Below are positions 54,992-60,872 of a stretch of DNA of 60,872 bases, in pieces. The notes beneath the pieces are model-generated. The model was not told the DNA's origin. It was given only the letters and a program-made list of their open reading frames with translations, and did no database searches. The stretch spans positions 1-60,872 of the forward strand of contig NZ_JAFCLU010000035.1 in the NCBI RefSeq assembly GCF_018130385.1, written 5' to 3'. Positions within the stretch are counted from its first letter, which is position 1; each line of letters starts with the position of its first letter. The position numbers were made by a program, and so were the translations under genes. Source of the stretch: Bradyrhizobium sp. AUGA SZCCT0283 (lineage in GTDB: Bacteria > Pseudomonadota > Alphaproteobacteria > Rhizobiales > Xanthobacteraceae).

Positions 54992-56254
54992 CTAGTTAGG
55001 CGGCAAGACAAGGTCGGCGTGCCGGCTATCCCGTCTTAAAATGATAATCGAGCCGTTCCGGGTCGTGAACCTGGCCCCGAGCAATTTTGGTATCTTCTCC
55101 ATGAGCGGGGACGGCAGTGGGATCGTTGCAATACCGACCGTGTCGCCGACGTTGATCGCGGGACCAGGCTTGGCTGCGGCCGGAGCGGGCTTGATAAAAT
55201 CCCGGATCAACCGAATTTCTTCGGGTGTCAGATTGAGCGCGGCTTGCTCGGTTCGGGGGGGCGGTCCGCCGCTGTTCGCTTCAGCACCGGATTTGCTGCG
55301 GAGTTCCCTTTGCTGGTCAGCATCCTGCTTTGCTTTTTCTAAAAGATCCGCCCTGGCTGCCCGTTCCCTGAGGGGCGAGAGTTCGCGTTGGAGGGTTGCG
55401 ATTTCCGATTTTAGGGATTTGATCTGGGTGAAAGCAATCACAGCTCCCGCGCAGATCACGAGCACGAGCAGGGTGAGGATGGCGATGGCCCCGCCGCCGA
55501 ATTTCCCGGTCTTGCGTGCCACCCTTGGGTTCGAGGCATCTCGCTCCAGATGACGTTGCCAGATGGTACGGACTTGTCGAAATACGGCAGCGATCGCGCT
55601 GCCGAAGCTGTATTGTCGAGGCTGCGCCCGCGTAACGGGCCTGGCCGCAGATTCGAAGCCGTGCGCTAAAAACGCGGGTGCGTCAGACCGATCGGATTCC
55701 CTGCGAGCGAGCTCGATTGGCTCGCCGCTCCGCACGTCGGCATCACCAATCGCCGGGGCAGGGTGAGCGATACTTTCGCGAGGCAAGTCGTCGTAAGGCT
55801 CTTGATCGTCTAAGGCAACTGGGCCTACCGACGATATATTCTCGCTGTACGCCGCTTGCGCATCTCTTACATCTTCGGATCTCTCCGGGCTAACAACATC
55901 AGCACCTCGCAGCTCAAGATCGAAAATTGTCAGACGCTCCTCGGTGCCGATGAGATGATCGATCATTTTTAGTGAAGGGGAGGGAGATGGTGCGGGAAGA
56001 TCAAGTGAAGGCTCATTCGAGGCTTCCAAAGCCCTTAACGCAGATCGGCCGGCGTCGGTAATCAGTAATCCGTCGCCTTCCGGTACAACCAGCCCCGACT
56101 GAAAAATATCAATTTCATCGAGCGCCGAGGCGGCGCCTTCCGATTGATCGTCGCCGGCGGTCAATGCCTCGACTTCCTCCTTCAGGTCATCAAGAGAAGC
56201 GCGGCCGCCAGAGCGCCTGGCCAGGACTGTGAGGATCGCCAGCTTGAATTGCAC
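54992..56254 (-). CDS. Membrane protein with winged-helix-like N-terminus and coiled coil
   Basis: About 420 residues. N-terminal domain (1-78: FKLAILTVLARRSGGRASLD, DIFQSGLVV, LLITDAGRSALRALE) is the same unit as in the protein at 11845-12240. An acidic, disordered cytoplasmic stretch follows (80-215), then one membrane segment (about 256-278), a coiled coil (about 280-310) with IKSLKSEIATLQRELSPLRE, and a C-terminal domain with LTPEEIRLIRDFIKPAPA and KLLGARFTTRNGSIIILRRD. Topology suggests a cytoplasmic sensor-like N-terminus and a periplasmic C-terminus. Function is unknown. Confidence 0.7.
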   Translation of the reverse strand: MQFKLAILTVLARRSGGRASLDDLKEEVEALTAGDDQSEGAASALDEIDIFQSGLVVPEGDGLLITDAGRSALRALEASNEPSLDLPAPSPSPSLKMIDHLIGTEERLTIFDLELRGADVVSPERSEDVRDAQAAYSENISSVGPVALDDQEPYDDLPRESIAHPAPAIGDADVRSGEPIELARRESDRSDAPAFLAHGFESAARPVTRAQPRQYSFGSAIAAVFRQVRTIWQRHLERDASNPRVARKTGKFGGGAIAILTLLVLVICAGAVIAFTQIKSLKSEIATLQRELSPLRERAARADLLEKAKQDADQQRELRSKSGAEANSGGPPPRTEQAALNLTPEEIRLIRDFIKPAPAAAKPGPAINVGDTVGIATIPLPSPLMEKIPKLLGARFTTRNGSIIILRRDSRHADLVLPPN

Positions 56255-56448
56255 GCTCTCCCCCCGCGATGGAGCAAGACTGTCTGATTCGGGCGTCCGG
56301 CCATTTGGATAACGCGATCGCGGCGTAATTTATACTGGCCGCAGACCGTACTCGGTCGAGGAAACGCAGGTGTGGCGGCAAAGCCCTTGATAAGTAACCC
56401 GCCCTCTGGCACTTTTGCGGCGAACTACCTCCGCCAATCGAGGTTACC

Positions 56449-56706
56449 ATGCAAAAATCATTGCTTGCGATCGTTGCCGCTTTTTCCTTTTTAATTGCTA
56501 CCAGCGAAGGTGCTATTAGCGGCCCATATCCGTTCGGTGACGAACCGTACACGCTCAATTGGGGATATTACCCTCAGATCGAAAACGGCTGCTGGAAGTG
56601 GAATTGGCAGCTAAATCAATATAACGATCACTGCCCGGTCTACGTGCACCCGAAGGCTTACATGTACCCGCGTTCTTCACGCGTGGTCCTTCGCACCAAA
56701 GGCTAG
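56449..56706 (+). CDS. Small secreted aromatic-rich protein
   Basis: The 85-residue protein has a signal peptide (MQKSLLAIVAAFSFLIATSE, cleavage near EGA-IS) and a mature part rich in Trp, Tyr and Asn (LNWGYYPQIENGCWKWNWQL) with two cysteines. GAGG lies about six bases before the ATG. A strong hairpin follows nine bases after the stop. Family not recognised; extracytoplasmic location is likely. Confidence 0.7.
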   Translation: MQKSLLAIVAAFSFLIATSEGAISGPYPFGDEPYTLNWGYYPQIENGCWKWNWQLNQYNDHCPVYVHPKAYMYPRSSRVVLRTKG

Positions 56707-56714
56707 AACCTCTG

Positions 56715-56736
56715 CGGAGCCGCTTCGGCGGCTCCG
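56715..56736 (+). terminator. TTCG-capped stem-loop
   Basis: A nine-pair perfect stem (CGGAGCCGC with GCGGCTCCG) closed by the stable TTCG tetraloop, nine bases after the small secreted protein stop. Only two T follow, so termination may be partial, or the hairpin may protect the mRNA end. Confidence 0.75.
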
Positions 56737-56771
56737 TTAACGCTTGAATGATTCGGCTATAAAATCTGCAA

Positions 56772-57155
56772 TCAAGAATGCTGGATCGTGCAAGCGATCT
56801 GGCTGTGCTTTCCGAAATTCAGCAGTGCGTTCTCGCGGAAGCCATCGAGCCAGACGCCTCGGCCCGCATAGCGATAGCCGACGCCCATTGGAATCATCCT
56901 GACATGCGTTGCGCCGCGATGGCCTGTGTACAGCGATGCGGTAACCACCTCGCCAACGACGCTGACGGCAATCGGGCAGAGCGGATAAGACCGCCCGTTC
57001 TCGCAGGTAAAGACGATTTCCGAACAACGGCCCACGGCGCCCGGACCCGACGTCATGATGCCCAGGTCTGCAGCAGCGGCCGAAAGTGGATTACTGATAA
57101 ACACAAAGCTCGCGCAAAGTGCGGTTGCAAAAAACTTGTAAAATCCGGCGCGCAT
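56772..57155 (-). CDS. Small secreted protein, hypothetical
   Basis: The 127-residue product has a signal peptide (FFATALCASFVFISNPLSAA, cleavage near AAA-DLG) and a mature domain with four cysteines (VGRCSEIVFTCENGRSYPLC and QIACTIQHS) and predicted strands (VSVVGEVVTASLYTGHRGAT). GGGGG precedes the ATG by six bases. The convergent neighbour is another small secreted protein. Family not recognised. Confidence 0.65.
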   Translation of the reverse strand: MRAGFYKFFATALCASFVFISNPLSAAAADLGIMTSGPGAVGRCSEIVFTCENGRSYPLCPIAVSVVGEVVTASLYTGHRGATHVRMIPMGVGYRYAGRGVWLDGFRENALLNFGKHSQIACTIQHS

Positions 57156-57254
57156 AGTTGCCCCCAGTGATAACTGTCGTTAACAGAGCAAACATCTCCA
57201 AGAAGGTCAATTAGATCTTGGGCTTCCCGCTATGTTTGAAACTGGGGTGTGGCT

Positions 57255-57395
57255 ATCCGGCCGACCAAACACTGCGCGGTCAACTGGGTCCAGTTTGAGA
57301 TGCCGTAACCTTCACGGTGCCTTCCGATAGTCCAAGGAGATGGGCTATTTGCCGGTTGGTGGATCCGAACCATCTCAACAACAGGAGGCGATCGC
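57255..57395 (-). pseudogene. LuxR-type helix-turn-helix remnant
   Basis: The minus strand reads GSTNRQIAHLLGLSEGTVKV at 57306-57367, the second and third helices of a LuxR/NarL DNA-binding domain. The expected following part (YGISNWTQLTAQCLV) is in another frame. The rest of the regulator is not recognisable. Non-functional. Confidence 0.6.
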
Positions 57396-58020
57396 CCGGC
57401 CGGCAGCGGCAAAACTGCAGCGCCCGTGGGACTCTTGGCTCGTCAGATCAATGGCAATCGCGATCAGCCGGGCGCGCATCGCTGCGGCGTTGCTGCCTCA
57501 ACCAGGTTCGGTGATATGGTTTTCGTCCTGCAACGATCGGCACTTAACGTGAAGGATCCAACCGGCGGCGAAAAGTCCGGGCAGTATCCAGAGTAGGCGG
57601 CGGATTATTCCAGGCGTCCTTCGCCGTTTGCGCGTAGGCAACCAGATGGAAGAGTGGCCCGCCGAACAATTCCCGGATGCCGGCGGGAATTAGGGGACGA
57701 CCTGTCAGCGACGATCAGGGGCAAATTCGGATGCTCATTCTGTTGTGATCCATTTGACACCGGCATCCATCACCTTCCGGAAGAACATCAACGACCGGCG
57801 CCTATTCGGAAGGAATTTAAAGGCTGCGATATAAACAACACACACGCTCAGGATTATTGTTTGAAAACAATCAAAGGCTTAAGAGACTTTTTTGAACCGC
57901 AGTTCAGCTGCCAATTTACCATCAAGCCAGACCTAGCCCTTTTCTCTAGTATGGAACCCTATTTTACGTTAGGGAACTCTATTGCCAAGTTTTCCTGATT
58001 TTTAACCTTTTTGAGGGCCG
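57396..58020. other. Upstream region of the FecR-VCBS gene
   Basis: No supported gene; a plus-strand frame at 57654-57998 has no ribosome site. The AT-rich stretch 57820-58010 probably holds the promoter, and GAGGG six bases before the ATG at 58021 is the ribosome site of the next gene. Confidence 0.4.
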
Positions 58021-60872
58021 ATGCTTTCAGCCTCCCAGAGCGGATTAGATTCGCCCTCGCAGTTCGGCGACCCCTCTAGAACTGAGGGCACAGCAAAAGG
58101 TAGTGGGGTCGTTATCCCCGATGCGCAATTGCTGTTTTCAGGTGACTTCAAACGGGCTGGTCTGGACCTAGTTCTCTCGCAGGACGATCGTCACTTTTTG
58201 GTTCGGGATTACTTCAAAGGTGAAAGCAGGGCGACGTTGCTGGCGCCGGACGGGTCTAGTCTCTCTGGCGAAATCGTCAATGCGCTCACCGGTCACGTCG
58301 AACTAGCCCAGGCCGGAAGTCGCGCAAGCGCCGCAACGATCATCGGCACCGTTGTCAAACTGACAGGCGATGCCACGGCTGTCCGTAATGGCGTCGTCGT
58401 GGTGCTTAACATCGGCGACAAAGTCTACAAGGGAGATGTCGTTCAATCCGCCAGCGATTCGGCGCTTGGTATTTCGTTTATTGATGGCACGGCATTCAGC
58501 CTCGGGCCCAACGCGCGCATGGTGCTTAACGACATGGTTTATGATCCGAACGGGTCATCAAACAGCTCGCTCCTTAGTCTGGTACAGGGCACGATTTCGT
58601 TTGTTGCAGGCGAAACTGCGAAAAACGGGAATATGAAGATAGACACGCCGGTTGCCACAATGGGTATTCGTGGCACGGCCGTCGTCGTTGAAATGACAGC
58701 CAACAACGGCCCGGTGAAATTCTCGGTCGTGGTCGAGCCCGGCGGCCATAGCGGTTCCGCCGTTCTGCTGGACAAGCTAACGGGTTTGGAAATTGCCGCG
58801 GTCGACAAGCCGGGCACGTTTACGATGGTCTCGGCGACCGGCATCAATCAGCCGCTCAGTATTCTTGAGGTACAAAAAACCGCTAACGATCTGCTGAACG
58901 AACGGGACGTCATCAAGGTAGCGTTTTCGATCGCCTTTCCCCAATTCAACATGGATGATGCGAATCCGAAGACCAAATTTGCATTCGGCTCGAGCGGCAA
59001 CAATCTGGCCGGCGATGGCCAGTTGCCGCATCCCTGGGGTGGTGAGTATCCCGAGCTCAATTTGGCTGGCGGCCGAAGTCTTCCTGGTTTGAAGTATGGT
59101 TTTAATTTTGAGTTTCCAGAACTGCTCATTCACGTGGCACCTTCAAGCACAGCAGGAGTGCTCGTTGAGGATGCGGTGGCGCAGGATCAGATTCTCGCAA
59201 CATCAGGAACGCTCGTCTTCCAGGCTCTCGACCCGAACGATATCAAGACTACGACGTTTGCGCTGGTACACTCCACGGTGAACGCGGCGCTGCCGGGCTT
59301 TAACAATGACGTCAGCCAGATCGGTACCTTTGCCGTGCCCAACGGGGGGAGCACGGTCATCACCGGAATCAATACCACGTCGACCACTGTCGACTGGAAC
59401 TTTACGCTTATCAACAGTAACGCGGTCCTGCAGTCCCTCGCCATGGGCCAGGCGCTGACGGAGGTCTACACCGTCACAGTCACGACAAATGACGGTACGC
59501 AGCTGACCCAGGATGTTACGGTAACGCTGATCGGTGTCAATGATATCCCAACCTTCGTATCCTCGACCAATGATGCGCTCACAGGTATCGAGGATTCGCA
59601 GGAGAACAAGCTTTCGGCGTCAGGTACGATTACGTTTCGTGATGTCGACCTGATCGACACGCATTCAGCGACCTATGTACTGAAGTCGTCGACGTCCAGT
59701 CCGCATCTTCCGGGCTATACCGACAACGTCAGCCAGATCGGATCGTTTGCCCTGACCGGAGTCAGCGAAAACATCACCGATACTGACAACACAGCCAGCG
59801 TGGGCTGGAGTTTTACGCTTTCCAACAGCGACCCGGTGCTGCAGTCACTGGCTTCGGGCGAGACATTGACGCAGGTCTATACCGTCCTCATTTCCGACAA
59901 CAACGGTGCACAGGTGACGCATGACGTCACAGTTACGCTGGTCGGTACGAACGATGCGCCGATAATCACCGCGCAGGATCTCATTGGATCCGTCAGTGAG
60001 CAGGTCACGCCGGCTGTCAATCTCACGGATAGCGGCGTCATCACGTTCACCGACGTAGACCTCACGGACGTACATCTGGTTTCTTCGACCGGCACCCCGA
60101 TGGGATCCGTGCTGGGCACGCTCACCGCGGTCAAGATCAGCGATACCACCGGTACGGGCACCGGCGGCCAACTGACATGGACCTATACGGTTGCAGATTC
60201 CGCCGTGGCCTATCTCGCCGCCGGCCAGACCAAGGTCGAGAGTTTTACCATTACGTTTAGCGACCAGAACGGCAGCGTGATCACCAGGCAGATTTACGTC
60301 ACCATCTACGGCACCAACGACGCTGCGGTGATCGGCGGGGTCTCCGTCGGCGCGGTCACCGAAGAGGTCGGCGTCGTTGCCGGCCACCTGTCCACCAGCG
60401 GTGCGCTCTCCATTTCCGATGCCGACCAGGGCCAGGGCAATTTCGTGGTCCAGACCGCGACCATCGGCAACCACGGCTACGGCACCTTCACGCTCGATGC
60501 CGTTGGCAACTGGACCTACACGGCCGACAATAGCCTGGCTGCGATCCAGCAGCTCGGCGCCGGCCAATCGATCACCGACAGCTTCACCGCGGTCTCTTTC
60601 GATGGTTCTGCCAGCCGGATCGTCACCGTCACCATCTACGGCACCAACGACGCTGCGGTGATCGGCGGGGTTTCGACCGGCGCGGTCACCGAAGAGGTCG
60701 GCGTCGTTGCCGGTCACCTGTCCACCAGCGGCGCGCTCTCCATTTCCGATGCCGACCAGGGCCAGGGCAGTTTCGTCGTCCAGACCGCGACCACCGGCAA
60801 CCACGGCTACGGCACCTTCACGCTCGATGCCGTTGGCAACTGGACCTACACGGCCGACAATAGCCTGACCGC
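58021..60872 (+). CDS. FecR-domain VCBS-repeat surface protein, partial
   Basis: The frame is open from the ATG at 58021 (GAGGG six bases before) to the end of the window, at least 950 residues. Parts seen: a unique start; a FecR-type domain (about 120-225) with GDATAVRNGVVVVLNIGDKV, GISFIDGTAFSLGPNARMVL and PVATMGIRGTAVVVE; then cadherin/VCBS-like repeats from about 380, with units ending TVTLIGVND, TVTLVGTND and VTIYGTNDA. Two of these (from 60301) are almost identical at the DNA level. There is no signal peptide, so type I secretion is likely. FecR plus VCBS proteins are known as giant biofilm adhesins. Total length cannot be told. Confidence 0.9.
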   Translation, partial: MLSASQSGLDSPSQFGDPSRTEGTAKGSGVVIPDAQLLFSGDFKRAGLDLVLSQDDRHFLVRDYFKGESRATLLAPDGSSLSGEIVNALTGHVELAQAGSRASAATIIGTVVKLTGDATAVRNGVVVVLNIGDKVYKGDVVQSASDSALGISFIDGTAFSLGPNARMVLNDMVYDPNGSSNSSLLSLVQGTISFVAGETAKNGNMKIDTPVATMGIRGTAVVVEMTANNGPVKFSVVVEPGGHSGSAVLLDKLTGLEIAAVDKPGTFTMVSATGINQPLSILEVQKTANDLLNERDVIKVAFSIAFPQFNMDDANPKTKFAFGSSGNNLAGDGQLPHPWGGEYPELNLAGGRSLPGLKYGFNFEFPELLIHVAPSSTAGVLVEDAVAQDQILATSGTLVFQALDPNDIKTTTFALVHSTVNAALPGFNNDVSQIGTFAVPNGGSTVITGINTTSTTVDWNFTLINSNAVLQSLAMGQALTEVYTVTVTTNDGTQLTQDVTVTLIGVNDIPTFVSSTNDALTGIEDSQENKLSASGTITFRDVDLIDTHSATYVLKSSTSSPHLPGYTDNVSQIGSFALTGVSENITDTDNTASVGWSFTLSNSDPVLQSLASGETLTQVYTVLISDNNGAQVTHDVTVTLVGTNDAPIITAQDLIGSVSEQVTPAVNLTDSGVITFTDVDLTDVHLVSSTGTPMGSVLGTLTAVKISDTTGTGTGGQLTWTYTVADSAVAYLAAGQTKVESFTITFSDQNGSVITRQIYVTIYGTNDAAVIGGVSVGAVTEEVGVVAGHLSTSGALSISDADQGQGNFVVQTATIGNHGYGTFTLDAVGNWTYTADNSLAAIQQLGAGQSITDSFTAVSFDGSASRIVTVTIYGTNDAAVIGGVSTGAVTEEVGVVAGHLSTSGALSISDADQGQGSFVVQTATTGNHGYGTFTLDAVGNWTYTADNSLT
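60301..60872 (+). repeat. Near-identical 330-bp tandem VCBS repeats
   Basis: The stretch 60301-60630 is repeated from 60631 to the window end with only a few base changes (both start ACCATCTACGGCACC). The unit is exactly 110 codons. Earlier VCBS-like units are diverged, so these two arose by recent duplication or gene conversion, and more copies may follow beyond the edge. Confidence 0.93.

Noticed and set aside
59845..60804. 319-codon minus-strand open frame inside the VCBS gene
   Set aside because: Antisense shadow of the VCBS repeats; its own repeats simply mirror them.

Overview
The window looks like chromosomal DNA of a soil or plant-associated alphaproteobacterium, most likely Bradyrhizobium or a close relative. 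This is inferred from moderately high GC, the gene families present (Tad pilus, PrtD/PrtE-type type I secretion, VCBS/RTX surface proteins, GT87 enzymes) and many small Rhizobiales-type hypothetical proteins. No rRNA, tRNA or CRISPR array was seen.

Layout. 1-3.5 kb: an IS3-type transposase remnant, small secreted or hypothetical proteins and a Crp/Fnr regulator on the minus strand. 3.6-9.6 kb: a large non-RTX secreted adhesin followed by its likely type I secretion ATPase and membrane fusion protein; an FNR/FixK-like palindrome lies in the intergenic region shared with the regulator. 10-17 kb: a decaying accessory stretch where several genes are broken by single frameshifts (membrane protein, response regulator, NYN nuclease, small conserved proteins) among a few intact small genes, a pentanucleotide microsatellite and dispersed repeats. 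17.3-21.2 kb: polysaccharide or envelope membrane enzymes (intact GT87, broken acyltransferase, intact 500-residue membrane protein). 21.4-34.7 kb: a complete-looking Tad/Flp pilus locus (two flp pilins, cpaA, cpaB, cpaE, cpaF, tadB, tadC, three pseudopilin or TadG-like genes, then cpaC, a small lipoprotein and tadD). 34.7-42.8 kb: IS66 debris, broken membrane or GT genes and small secreted proteins. 42.9-48.8 kb: a coiled-coil membrane protein and a 1056-residue RTX/Ig-like protein. 48.9-54 kb: a recombination module made of an ERF-type annealing protein fused to an HNH-like tail, translationally coupled to a conserved protein carrying an RHGLTAETVI motif, with an intact IS630 element. 55-60.9 kb: a membrane protein with a winged-helix-like N-terminus, small secreted proteins, and a large FecR-VCBS surface protein that runs off the right edge and is still open there.

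How the genes work together. Three secreted or surface giants, a type I exporter and a Tad pilus suggest a region devoted to attachment and biofilm formation. The most unusual element is the ERF-HNH / RHGLTAETVI module. It has one coupled copy and at least three degraded fragments elsewhere in the window, which looks like a multicopy, possibly mobile, recombination unit. A four-copy non-coding repeat family and many single-base frameshifts mark the accessory parts. Some of those frameshifts could be sequencing errors.
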